Below are positions 26,880 through 35,157 of a stretch of DNA of 64,000 bases, piece after piece (the first letter of the stretch is position 1; each line of letters starts with the position of its first letter). The notes under the pieces were generated by a model. That model saw nothing but the letters and a program-made list of their open reading frames with translations. It made no database searches and was not told where the DNA came from. Both the position numbers and the translations under genes were made by a program. Location of the stretch: assembly GCA_002415785.1 (NCBI GenBank), contig DIAJ01000027.1, positions 1 through 64,000 on the forward strand, given 5' to 3'. This stretch comes from Flavobacteriales bacterium UBA5081. Its GTDB lineage: Bacteria; Bacteroidota; Bacteroidia; Flavobacteriales_E; Vicingaceae.

Positions 26880-27767
26880 TCAATTAATCTTTCTAAATAA
26901 CTTTGTTAAATCCTCCATAAAGTAAAACCAATAAGCTTTTTGTATTGCTTTTGTAGATTCTTTAACTTTAATTTGTTCAAAATGAAAGATTGATTTATTA
27001 TTCAAAACTCTTTCATTCTTATATGCATTTTCAGCTGTCGTATGTACGCCACTTCCATCAAAACCAATGTTTTTAGCAAATGATTGTTTTGGAGTTAAGC
27101 ACAAACCTTTGTTTTTAAAAATTACTGCATACCAAAATATTGCCCAAGTATTAATTTTTCCACTCTTGTTAGCTTTTATCTGTCTCCAGAAGTTGGCAAG
27201 TCCCCAAAAGCTAAATCTCATTTTTTCAATAAAATTAAATGACTTCATTATTTCATTGCTGTCAGAACTGTAATTGCTCCATCGATCCTCCCAAGTGCCC
27301 CAGCCATAACAATTCATAATTCGCCAAAAAAAGAAATCTGGTAAGCTTTTTGTATTTATATCCGGAGTCCACCCACTAATGTGCCATACTTTTTTGTCAT
27401 TTTCAAAATAACTTAAGGCAAAGTTCATATAGTTTAAGAAAGTTGGACTTGTTACCACATCGTCTTCTAATACAATTATTTTACCGTATTCATTCACAAC
27501 AGTTGAAACACCATTAATAATTGATTTTTTTAAACCGTAGTTTTGATTACGTTCAATTATTTCAATTGACTTAAAACCGTCAATTCCTTTCAAATATTCT
27601 CTTAATCTATTTACTGCTTCACTATCTTTTACACTTTTTGCACCATCACTGAATATAAACAATCGACTTTCTTTAGCTAATTTGTTACTCTTTAAAGCCT
27701 CAATCGTTTTAATTGTATGATCCGGTCTGTTGTATGTAAAAAGGACTATAGGTGCTAATGAACTCAT
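26880..27767 (-). CDS. Family 2 glycosyltransferase (GT-A)
   Basis: 295 residues from ATG 27767 (MSSLAPIVLFTYNRPDHT). The GT-A fold shows 'RLFIFSDGAKS', then LEDDVVTSPTFLNYM with the DxD-type metal site, and WHISGWTPD. The reading that begins at 27797 is rejected because the -7 element overlaps it. It is the first gene of a two-gene operon with the downstream GT4 and acts on a nucleotide sugar in the cytoplasm; donor and acceptor are unknown. Confidence 0.88.
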   Translation of the reverse strand: MSSLAPIVLFTYNRPDHTIKTIEALKSNKLAKESRLFIFSDGAKSVKDSEAVNRLREYLKGIDGFKSIEIIERNQNYGLKKSIINGVSTVVNEYGKIIVLEDDVVTSPTFLNYMNFALSYFENDKKVWHISGWTPDINTKSLPDFFFWRIMNCYGWGTWEDRWSNYSSDSNEIMKSFNFIEKMRFSFWGLANFWRQIKANKSGKINTWAIFWYAVIFKNKGLCLTPKQSFAKNIGFDGSGVHTTAENAYKNERVLNNKSIFHFEQIKVKESTKAIQKAYWFYFMEDLTKLFRKIN

Positions 27768-27785
27768 TATTTCTATTTCAACCCA

Positions 27786-27793
27786 CAAAACTA
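27786..27793 (-). promoter_or_regulatory. -7 element (TAGTTTTG) for the GT2/GT4 operon
   Basis: Exact TAnnTTTG on the minus strand, 18 nt before ATG 27767. The surrounding 40 nt are duplicated at 29109-29158. Confidence 0.6.
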
Positions 27794-27922
27794 CCATTGA
27801 TTTGACAATTAGGGGTTATTAATAAAGTAATTTGTCCTTTTGCAAAAAAATGAAGTCTACAATTTCATAAAAAAATTAGCAAAAAAATGTGGTTTAGACT
27901 AAGTACCTTTTTAACTTTATCT

Positions 27923-27942
27923 AGGCATTTGATAAAATGCCT
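27923..27942. other. Intergenic hairpin between GT14 and GT2 genes
   Basis: AGGCATTT (27923-27930), loop GATA, AAATGCCT (27935-27942): a perfect 8-bp stem in a 285-nt gap (27768-28052) that otherwise holds only the GT2 promoter. There is no T-run, so a terminator role for the minus-strand gene at 28053 is unproven. Confidence 0.35.
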
Positions 27943-28052
27943 GATATTTAGTTATACTCAACAGTTTGTCATTAACAACAGTTCAAAATTGAATAAAACC
28001 AAAAGTTAAGTTATTAATTTAAAAAAGTACTCACGCATAGATTATCTGAGTA

Positions 28053-28946
28053 TTAAAATAACTCTTCGTTTATTTTAGAAACTAAGTCACTTCCAGTTTC
28101 TGAGTTTACTTTTCGAACAAATAACTTATCAGATTGAATTATCTCCTGCCAATCACTTAAATTATACCACTTCTTTAAACTTCTATCAATTAAATAAAAA
28201 CTTGTGTATTGAAATAGACCGCGACCTTTATACTCAACTTTTCCAAGTGTTGATTCCATGAACTTCGAATTTCCAACAATAGTATGAATATAATGTTCAT
28301 CAACAGCATAGGTATAGCGATTCATTTCTCTATACCAAGAGTTATTATTATGATAATTATAAACATAATCACAACAATCCATTGTTAGAGCACACCAAGT
28401 ATGACCATAATAAGGTATCATTTTATCATCCCAATAATTTTTAAGCCTCAACTTATTCATTAAAAATCTTATCCCCTTGTCTAGCTGTTTTAAATACTTG
28501 TTTTTAGAATTAAAAAGTGGTTCCTTAAACCATTTTGTATTTATTAACTTCATGTAATGCTCAGGACTTTCTCTCATATCAATGAAAGTAATAAATTCCT
28601 TTTTTGGGTTAGAAGCAAAGTACTCATAGATTTCATTAACTTTTTTAATAGGATAACATGAACCTGAAATCAATACAGCATGTGAATACTTAATCCTATT
28701 TTTTAAAGCTTCACTTATTAAATTCATCAAAGCATCAATCATCGAGATGCCCGCCCAAGAAACAGATAATCTGTTTTTTATAAAAAAAACATTTTCACAG
28801 GAAATTAATTCTTGGAATTTTTCAATTTCTGTTTTTTTATCTATATGCACATAAAAATCAGCATTGTAATTTAATGCTTTTATAAGTTTATTTAGATGTA
28901 TCGGATCATTATGTGCTAAAATTAAAAATGCAAGTTTTTTCATCAT
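28053..28946 (-). CDS. Core-2/I-branching beta-1,6-N-acetylglucosaminyltransferase-like protein (GT14)
   Basis: 297 residues. 'AFLILAHNDPIHLNKLIKAL', 'YVHIDKKTE', 'VSWAGISMIDALMNL' and 'HAVLISGSCYPIKK' are the standard opening motifs of GT14-like bacterial proteins. 'YGHTWCALT' and 'DEHYIHTIVGNS' follow in the C-terminal half. In the family it adds branching sugars, often GlcNAc or xylose. ATG at 28946; a second ATG is the next codon. Transcribed alone, with about 250 nt on each side. Confidence 0.85.
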   Translation of the reverse strand: MMKKLAFLILAHNDPIHLNKLIKALNYNADFYVHIDKKTEIEKFQELISCENVFFIKNRLSVSWAGISMIDALMNLISEALKNRIKYSHAVLISGSCYPIKKVNEIYEYFASNPKKEFITFIDMRESPEHYMKLINTKWFKEPLFNSKNKYLKQLDKGIRFLMNKLRLKNYWDDKMIPYYGHTWCALTMDCCDYVYNYHNNNSWYREMNRYTYAVDEHYIHTIVGNSKFMESTLGKVEYKGRGLFQYTSFYLIDRSLKKWYNLSDWQEIIQSDKLFVRKVNSETGSDLVSKINEELF

Positions 28947-29022
28947 GTTCTATTTGTACTCTGACTAGTTCTAATTCTAAAAAGTATTTAAATATTTAGC
29001 TAACAGCTAACCTATTGCTAAA

Positions 29023-29150
29023 TCAACCCAACTCATTTGCAACCACAGTGTCTTCCCCTACTATCTGATAATAATTATGTGCTTGTAAAATTTTCAATGC
29101 AAAGTGCTTATGTTTCTCTTTCTACCCACAAAACTACCATTGATTTCTCT
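29023..29150 (-). pseudogene. Relic of a GT4 gene start plus its promoter
   Basis: On the minus strand TTG 29097 opens 24 codons, MKILQAHNYYQIVGEDTVV..., closely matching the start of the intact GT4 gene at 26873 (MKILQVHNYYQQTGGEDTVV), and then a stop. Upstream (29109-29158) lies a near-copy of the GT2/GT4 operon promoter, including TAGTTTTG at 29129-29136. The remainder of the gene is missing. It indicates a past duplication and deletion or replacement in this interval. Confidence 0.7.
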
Positions 29151-29185
29151 ATTAACTTAAAACTCTCTCAATCTTAATTTATTTT

Positions 29186-29193
29186 TAAATTTG
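29186..29193 (+). promoter_or_regulatory. -7 element (TAAATTTG) for the FlaA1/WbpM-type gene
   Basis: Exact TAnnTTTG; ends 8 nt before ATG 29202, giving a very short leader. Confidence 0.5.
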
Positions 29194-29201
29194 AAGCCAC
29201 A

Positions 29202-31079
29202 ATGGTAAAGGCTCTACTTTTCAAATCCAATACGCCGCGTTGGCTCATTTTCCTAATCGATATAGGGATTGTCGCCTTTTCTGCTTTCACGGCATACATG
29301 CTGCGCTTTAACTTTAATATTCCCGATAGTGAGCTCCCATTGATTAAATATGCCATGATTAGCATACTTTCTGTTAGGGCCATCAGTTTTGCTGTGGGCA
29401 AAACATACGCAGGCATTATTCGCTACACCAGCACAGAGGATGCTCGAAAAATACTTGTCACCAATTTTATTGGCAGCCTTCTACTGGCCTTAACAAACTT
29501 CTTCTCTTTTAAGAGCATTGAGGTTTTTATCATTCCCTTTTCCATTGTAATTATAGAGTTTTTGCTGAGTTCCTTTATCATGATTACTTCTCGGGCTTTT
29601 GTAAAAAGGCTTTATGAAGATTTTAGAAGCTCAGCAGTGGAGAAGAATCCAGTGCTCATTTTTGGTGCAGGTGAAGCCGGCATGATTGCCAAAAGAACTA
29701 TTGATCGCGACGGTAAAAACAACTTTTACGTAGTGGGCTTTGTAGATGACGACCGAAAAAAACACAAGCGAAAGCTTGAGAACAAGCCCATTTTTATGGG
29801 AGAGCAATTAGAAGAAGTGCTTGAAGCTAAAGAGGTAACTCACCTTATTATTTCACCTCAGAATATGGGCAAAAAACGGATGCAAGAAATCATTCAAATT
29901 TGTCTGGAGAAAAAAGTACAAGTGCTTAATGTTCCATCAGCTTCAAAATGGATTAATGGAGAGCTGAGCGTAAAGCAAATCCGTCAAGTTAAGATTGAAG
30001 ATTTATTGGGTCGCGAACCGATTCAACTATCCACCAAAAAAATTCGCAACCAGCTACATAATAAAGTAATCTTAATTACAGGCGCTGCCGGCTCCATAGG
30101 TAGTGAAATTGTTCGACAGGTAATTCAATACACCCCCAAGAAAGTGTTATTGGTAGATCAAGCTGAGTCTGCACTTTACGAACTTGAATTAGAACTAAAT
30201 GCTCAAAAAACAGGAAGCTGTATTGAGGTAATTATTGGGGATGTGAGCAACAAAAGTCGTATGGAAAAAGTGTTTGCTACTTTTAAGCCTCAAATTGTTT
30301 ATCATGCTGCTGCTTACAAGCACGTTCCATTGATGGAAAACAATCCCTGTGAGGCCATACAAACTAACATTTGGGGTTCTAAAATCATGGCTGATTTGGC
30401 CAATCAATACGGAGCTGAAGCTTTTGTGATGGTTTCCACTGATAAGGCAGTAAATCCAACCAATGTAATGGGTGCTTCTAAACGAATAGCAGAGATTTAC
30501 ACTCAATCCTTAAACAAACATTCAAAAACCAAATACATTACCACTCGGTTTGGAAATGTGTTGGGCTCAAATGGATCTGTAATTCCTCTCTTTAAAAAAC
30601 AAATTGAAAATGGCGGTCCGATTACAGTTACTCATCCCGACATTACTCGCTATTTTATGACCATTCCCGAAGCTTGTCAGCTGGTTTTAGAAGCCGGCTC
30701 TACAGGCAATGGCGGAGAAGTGCTTGTTTTTGACATGGGAAAATCGGTTAAAATAAAAGATCTTGCTATTCAAATGATCAAACTATCCGGACTAGAAGAA
30801 GGGAAGGACATTCAAATTGTGTATACGGGTTTGCGCCCAGGTGAAAAGCTTTACGAAGAGTTGCTCAATGACCAAGAAAACACTTTAGCAACACACCACC
30901 CACAAATTATGATTGCCCAAGTGCAGGAGTACGACCTAAATGCTATTTCACCTTTAATGGAGCAAATGTTCGTTGGTCTTAATTCTGAGAGTAATAAAAT
31001 TCTAGTGAAAACTATGAAGAAGCTAGTCCCTGAGTTTAAAAGTAATAACTCTATTTACGAAGAGCTTGACGAAATATGA
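29202..31079 (+). CDS. Membrane-bound nucleoside-diphosphate-sugar 4,6-dehydratase (CapD/WbpM/FlaA1-like)
   Basis: 625 residues. Four N-terminal TM helices (about 15-125) precede a first Rossmann domain (PVLIFGAGEAGMIAKRTI, about 148-165). The catalytic SDR domain (about 285-580) has GAAGSIGSEIVRQ, 'AAAYKHVPLMENNPCEA', and STDKAVNPTNVMGASKR. In that last motif Met replaces the usual SDR tyrosine, as in UDP-GlcNAc 4,6-dehydratases. It makes a UDP-4-keto-6-deoxy sugar for aminosugars such as QuiNAc, FucNAc or bacillosamine. The DegT aminotransferase across the repeat block (32146) could act on its product. Confidence 0.92.
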   Translation: MVKALLFKSNTPRWLIFLIDIGIVAFSAFTAYMLRFNFNIPDSELPLIKYAMISILSVRAISFAVGKTYAGIIRYTSTEDARKILVTNFIGSLLLALTNFFSFKSIEVFIIPFSIVIIEFLLSSFIMITSRAFVKRLYEDFRSSAVEKNPVLIFGAGEAGMIAKRTIDRDGKNNFYVVGFVDDDRKKHKRKLENKPIFMGEQLEEVLEAKEVTHLIISPQNMGKKRMQEIIQICLEKKVQVLNVPSASKWINGELSVKQIRQVKIEDLLGREPIQLSTKKIRNQLHNKVILITGAAGSIGSEIVRQVIQYTPKKVLLVDQAESALYELELELNAQKTGSCIEVIIGDVSNKSRMEKVFATFKPQIVYHAAAYKHVPLMENNPCEAIQTNIWGSKIMADLANQYGAEAFVMVSTDKAVNPTNVMGASKRIAEIYTQSLNKHSKTKYITTRFGNVLGSNGSVIPLFKKQIENGGPITVTHPDITRYFMTIPEACQLVLEAGSTGNGGEVLVFDMGKSVKIKDLAIQMIKLSGLEEGKDIQIVYTGLRPGEKLYEELLNDQENTLATHHPQIMIAQVQEYDLNAISPLMEQMFVGLNSESNKILVKTMKKLVPEFKSNNSIYEELDEI

Positions 31080-31146
31080 AATGTGAAATATGAAAGCGGA
31101 AACTGTCTCGCTCTCGCGAGATTAGGTTCTCTCTTTGCTTGCTTTT

Positions 31147-31394
31147 GTTGTAGTAGTTTTACTTTGAGTTCTTTGTGCGTACCTAGCGTCCTTTGCGGTT
31201 AAATATCTTGTTTCTAAAGACTTAATGACTTCCTTAAATCCTTCATGTTCTTAATGTTTAAAAATTCGCATTCAATAGCCACTTTTGTCACAGTTTTTAT
31301 AAAAAAACTCCGCCAAAAGTTATATTTGTATAATCACATTTTCCGGGCACTGACGTACCCGGCTATTAGATGTCGCCCTTTCAGGGCTTTTTTA
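31147..31394 (+). repeat. Composite repeat copy 2 ending in two hairpins
   Basis: Counterpart of 15426-15698: the same phrase order, then CCGGG-N10-CCCGG (31343-31362) and GCCCT-ttc-AGGGC with a T-run (31375-31393). Confidence 0.75.
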
Positions 31395-31584
31395 AAAGAT
31401 GAAATGTGAAATATGAAAGTAGAAACTGTCTCGCTTTGGCGAGATTAAAAAAATATGAAAGTTGAAAGAGGAAACAGTGAAACTGTCTCGCTATCGCGAG
31501 ATTAGGTTCTCTCTTTGCTTGCTTTTATTGAAAAAGAGAACTTTAGGGCACTTTGAGCATACTTAGCGAACTTAGTGGTTAAAA

Positions 31585-31690
31585 GAAACTATTGATTAGA
31601 TAGAACATAAACTCTCTGATTAAACACCTTAAATTAATTTTTAACATTTAGAAGTGAAGGCAAATTAAGGGTTTCATTAAGGTAAAACAT
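31585..31690 (+). repeat. About 105-bp direct repeat, first copy
   Basis: 'actattgattagatagaac' through 'ttaaggtaaaacatt'. It matches 31902-32006 with few differences, 316 bp apart. Confidence 0.8.
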
Positions 31691-31901
31691 TATTTGGATG
31701 CTTGATATTCAACTAACTCTTAACTTTAAGTACTCCAAACTTCAAGTACTTTAGGCACTTTTTTAAAATATGAAATGTGAAACCTTGAAACCTTGAAACT
31801 TTCTCGCTTAGGCGAGAATCGGTTTTTACTTCGTCGGCTTTTGTTGTAGTAGTTTTACTTTGAGTTCTTTGCGCGTACTTAGCGTCCTTTGCGGTTAAAA
31901 G

Positions 31902-32006
31902 TGACTATTGATTAGATAGAACAAAAACTCTCTGATTAAACAACTTAAATTACTTTTTAACATTAAGAAGTGAAGGTGAATTATGGGTTCCTTTAAGGTA
32001 AAAATT
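31902..32006 (+). repeat. About 105-bp direct repeat, second copy
   Basis: Second copy of 31585-31690. Both copies follow the same 'cttagcgNNcttNgNggttaaaa' phrase, so the duplicated unit extends upstream. Confidence 0.8.
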
Positions 32007-32117
32007 TTCAACTTTTAACTTTCAACTTCAGCCACTTTTAACTCTGTTTTGCTCTAACAGCGAAGCGATCTTGCATCTAAAAAACTAACCTCAACCATCC
32101 CCTACATGCTAAAACCT

Positions 32118-32125
32118 TACTTTTG
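32118..32125 (+). promoter_or_regulatory. -7 element (TACTTTTG) for the DegT/sugar transferase operon
   Basis: Exact TAnnTTTG, 20 nt before ATG 32146. Confidence 0.55.
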
Positions 32126-32145
32126 TAAATTAATTTTTACATTCT

Positions 32146-33357
32146 ATGATTCCTTTTTCGCCGCCAAAAATTTATCAGGAAATTATTGATGAGGTTGTTG
32201 ACACCTTAAAGTCGGGCTGGATTACTACAGGCCCCAAAACAAAGAAACTGGAGCAAAACCTTATTGAGTACACCGGTGCACAAAAAGTAATTTGCTTAAA
32301 CTCTGCCACCATTGGTATGGAGTTGTTACTTCGCTGGTTTGGCGTAAAAGAAGGTGATGAGGTAATTTTACCGGCATATACCTACTGCGCAACGGCAAAT
32401 GTCGTGCTTCATTGCGGTGCAAAACCAATTATGGTTGATATTAATGATGACTTTAACATTGACATAAATGCCGTTAAATCAAAAATTACTTCTCGAACTA
32501 AAGCCATTATTCCTGTAGACATTGGAGGATATCCTTGCGATTATGAGGAGTTGAACAAACTTATTCGCTCAGAAGAAATACACCCACTTTTTAAAGCTGA
32601 AAATGAAGAACAAAAAAAATTGGGCAGAATTTTACTAATGTCGGATGCTGCACATAGCTTAGGAGCAAAATACCAAGGAAAATCTGTTGGTTCTTCTGCA
32701 GATGCAACTGTTTTCTCCTTTCATGCTGTAAAAAACCTAACTACAGCTGAAGGAGGTGCTGCTGCTTTAAACCTTCCTTCACCCTTTGATAATGAAGAGA
32801 TATACAAACAATTAAATATTAAATCGCTGCACGGACAAAGTAAAGATGCTTTGGCAAAAACTACCGGAAATTGGCGCTACGATGTAAGTGAAGCCGGCTA
32901 TAAAGCAAATATGACCGATATTCTGGCTTCTTTGGGCTTGGTAGAGCTAGAGCATTACGACAAAGAAACGATTCCCCGTAGAAAAGCCATTTTCGACCAA
33001 TATATAAAAGCTTTTGAAAGTGAAAAATGGGCAGAGCTACCGACCTATAAAAGTGATGATAAGGAAAGTTCTTATCACTTGTTTATGCTGAGAATAAAAG
33101 GCATTGAAGAAGCGCAAAGAGATGCAATTATCGACGAAATCTTTAAGCAAGAAGTTTCTGTTAACGTACACTTTCAGCCGCTTCCGCTTTTGAGTTTATA
33201 CAAAGGCTTAGGTTACCAAATGGAAGATTACCCCAATGCTTTTCATCAATACCAAAGAGAAATTTCGCTACCCGTTTATTACGACCTCAGCGATGAGCAT
33301 GTTGCCACCGTTGTAGCAGCCGTAAAAAGTGCTGTAAAAAAGGTTTTGAATAAGTAA
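32146..33357 (+). CDS. DegT/DnrJ/EryC1/StrS PLP-dependent sugar aminotransferase
   Basis: 403 residues. 'SGWITTGPKTKKLE', 'EVILPAYTYCATANVVLHCGAKPIMVDI', 'SDAAHSLGA' (Asp167) and SFHAVKNLTTAEGG with the PLP lysine at about 196 are the family hallmarks. It transaminates a UDP-4-keto-6-deoxy sugar to an amino sugar. The next gene is a PglC-type initiating transferase, and the combination with the upstream dehydratase is the usual set for making and loading a 4-amino-4,6-dideoxy sugar (bacillosamine- or AAT-like). ATG of the next gene overlaps its stop by 1 nt. Confidence 0.92.
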   Translation: MIPFSPPKIYQEIIDEVVDTLKSGWITTGPKTKKLEQNLIEYTGAQKVICLNSATIGMELLLRWFGVKEGDEVILPAYTYCATANVVLHCGAKPIMVDINDDFNIDINAVKSKITSRTKAIIPVDIGGYPCDYEELNKLIRSEEIHPLFKAENEEQKKLGRILLMSDAAHSLGAKYQGKSVGSSADATVFSFHAVKNLTTAEGGAAALNLPSPFDNEEIYKQLNIKSLHGQSKDALAKTTGNWRYDVSEAGYKANMTDILASLGLVELEHYDKETIPRRKAIFDQYIKAFESEKWAELPTYKSDDKESSYHLFMLRIKGIEEAQRDAIIDEIFKQEVSVNVHFQPLPLLSLYKGLGYQMEDYPNAFHQYQREISLPVYYDLSDEHVATVVAAVKSAVKKVLNK

Positions 33358-33944
33358 TGAAACGCCTGTTCGACATACTTTCTTCGGCTATAGCATTCAT
33401 CTTACTTTCTCCAATATTGATTGTTTTAGCAGTTGCAATAATGATTGATTCTAAAGGGGGCATATTTTACAAACAGAAAAGAATTGGTAAAAACGGTAAG
33501 GCTTTCATGCTCTATAAGTTTCGTAGTATGCGCACCGGCTCTGACAGAAAAGGCTTGATTACTGTTGGATCAAACGACGATAGAACCACTAAGGTAGGTC
33601 GATTTATTAGAAAGTACAAGTTGGATGAATTACCTCAGTTAATTAACATTTTAAAAAATGAAATGAGTGTTGTGGGTCCTCGACCGGAGGTAGAAAAGTA
33701 CGTTCAGCTTTATACTGCCGAACAGCAAAAAGTATTAAATGTAAAACCCGGCTTAACCGACTTGGCTTCTTTGGCTTACATTAATGAAAATGAAATTCTG
33801 GGACAAGCAAAAGATCCTGAAAAAACGTATGTAGAGCAAATTATGCCGGCAAAATTAAGGCTCAACCTTGAGTACATTGAAAAACAAAGCTTTTGGTTTG
33901 ATCTACAAATTATTGCTAAGACTTTAATGCGGATTGTTGATTAG
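33357..33944 (+). CDS. Monotopic phosphoglycosyl transferase (PglC/WcaJ-core-type initiating sugar transferase)
   Basis: 195 residues: the short, single-membrane-helix form of the family, with no N-terminal multi-TM part. Landmarks are RLFDILSSAIAFILLSPILIVLAVAIMID, GGIFYKQKRIGKNGKAF, YKFRSMR, KLDELPQLINILKNEMSVVGPRPEV and LNVKPGLTDLASL. It transfers a sugar-1-phosphate (often diNAcBac-1-P in PglC) to undecaprenyl phosphate. It is the second initiating enzyme in this window; its 3' end overlaps the convergent ligase-type gene by 29 nt. Confidence 0.92.
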   Translation: MKRLFDILSSAIAFILLSPILIVLAVAIMIDSKGGIFYKQKRIGKNGKAFMLYKFRSMRTGSDRKGLITVGSNDDRTTKVGRFIRKYKLDELPQLINILKNEMSVVGPRPEVEKYVQLYTAEQQKVLNVKPGLTDLASLAYINENEILGQAKDPEKTYVEQIMPAKLRLNLEYIEKQSFWFDLQIIAKTLMRIVD

Positions 33945-35145
33945 GTGAATGATAATAAAGTAGTCCGTTGAAAAAAGTAAAAAAAACAATTCCTACTTCT
34001 CTTTCCAAAAATGACTCTACTGTAAAGATAATTAAGACTATTGCTAAAAAGTAAACATATAAAAACTGTTGGCTTTTAATTGTTTTAATCAACGGAAAAA
34101 TGATGCTAATCAAATAAGCTATCAAGCCTAACAACCCAAAAGTAATTACCCACTCTAAATATTGATTGTGGGCATTTAACCTTTCTGTATAAGCATAAGA
34201 AATATTATTTTTCTTATACTTTTCCATTAATGCATCTTTCGTATCTCCTGTTCCAACTCCAAACCACTTATTCTCTTGAAAAATTTCTCCTACTTGATTC
34301 CAAATCAAGATGCGTAAATAAGTGCTTTCTTCAGAATCATTCGGTATGTTTTCTACCTTGGTTAAGTGACTTATATATTGAAATCTGTTCTTTACCGTTG
34401 ACACTTGTGTAAATACAAGAACAAGAGATACAAAAAACAATACAAATGCTGAGTACAATGTTTTCTTCGACTTTTGCCTTCCAAGCTGAATTAAAAAAAT
34501 AAATATAAGGAGTAAGTTAAGCAGTATTCCAATCTTGCTGTTTAAAAGAAAATTAAAGCCCACCATAAAAGCGGCTAATGAATAAACCCCTACCTTTTCC
34601 CTTTTTGTTTTAATGCTTCTACCAAATAACTTTATAAGAAAAATAAAAGCCAAGTTTAAATAAGCTGAGGCGTAAGTAGGGTGCATAAAAACCGAAAGTT
34701 CAATATAAGTAGGCAAATACTGGAACGATGTTCTGTATGTTGAAATGAAAATGCATAAAATGGAAGATAAAATAGTTGACACTATAAATACTTTTGCAAT
34801 TTTCCGAAATGTCGCTTCACTTAATTTAGGCATTGCAGCCAAAACTATTGGCATTATGAAAAGAGATAGTTTGTACTCCAGCTCTCTCATTCCAAATGAA
34901 ATATTCTCTGTGTGCAGAAGAGCTAAGAGATAAAGTAAGTAAGTCGATGAAAAGAGTATAAAGTCAGGCCTACTCTTAAGGTTATAAAATGTTTCATTTA
35001 AAGCTTGAGAAAAAAAAACAGATATAGCTAAAAGGATAACGCCAAAGGACAATAAAAAATTAAAGGGCATCACTGCGAGCAGAAATATTAATGAAAACAA
35101 AGGCAATTGCTTCTTTGTTATCCAAGTAGATAGTTTATTCAGCAT
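33916..35145 (-). CDS. O-antigen ligase/polymerase family membrane protein
   Basis: 409 residues, about ten TM helices. The periplasmic loop has GVGTGDTKDALM and RLNAHNQYLEWVITFGLLGL (Wzy_C-type). It is paralogous to the gene at 24465 (see there). Being 12 nt downstream of the acyltransferase gene on the same strand, it is probably cotranscribed from the promoter at 35743. The locus holds four such proteins, so ligase versus polymerase cannot be assigned by sequence alone. Confidence 0.82.
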   Translation of the reverse strand: MLNKLSTWITKKQLPLFSLIFLLAVMPFNFLLSFGVILLAISVFFSQALNETFYNLKSRPDFILFSSTYLLYLLALLHTENISFGMRELEYKLSLFIMPIVLAAMPKLSEATFRKIAKVFIVSTILSSILCIFISTYRTSFQYLPTYIELSVFMHPTYASAYLNLAFIFLIKLFGRSIKTKREKVGVYSLAAFMVGFNFLLNSKIGILLNLLLIFIFLIQLGRQKSKKTLYSAFVLFFVSLVLVFTQVSTVKNRFQYISHLTKVENIPNDSEESTYLRILIWNQVGEIFQENKWFGVGTGDTKDALMEKYKKNNISYAYTERLNAHNQYLEWVITFGLLGLIAYLISIIFPLIKTIKSQQFLYVYFLAIVLIIFTVESFLEREVGIVFFTFFNGLLYYHSPNQQSALKS

Positions 35146-35157
35146 TCCTTAAAAAGT

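Larger units (their letters stand above)
31080..32110. repeat. Gene-free block of decayed composite repeats (block 2)
   Basis: About 1 kb without a credible gene. TCTCGC-NNNN-GCGAGA palindromes sit at 31106-31121, 31429-31444, 31486-31501 and 31802-31817. Each is preceded by a 'gaaatgtgaaatatgaaa' or 'gaaaccttgaaact' phrase; three are followed by 'gattaggtt' or 'gaatcggtt'. 'tttgagttctttgNgNgta' plus 'cgtcctttgcggttaaa' occurs near 31160 and 31860. The block is in the same orientation as block 1 and separates the two halves of the polysaccharide locus. Confidence 0.75.

Noticed and set aside
27768..27797. Longer N-terminus for the GT2 glycosyltransferase
   Set aside because: The -7 element TAGTTTTG overlaps the proposed start, and the family motif begins directly after ATG 27767.
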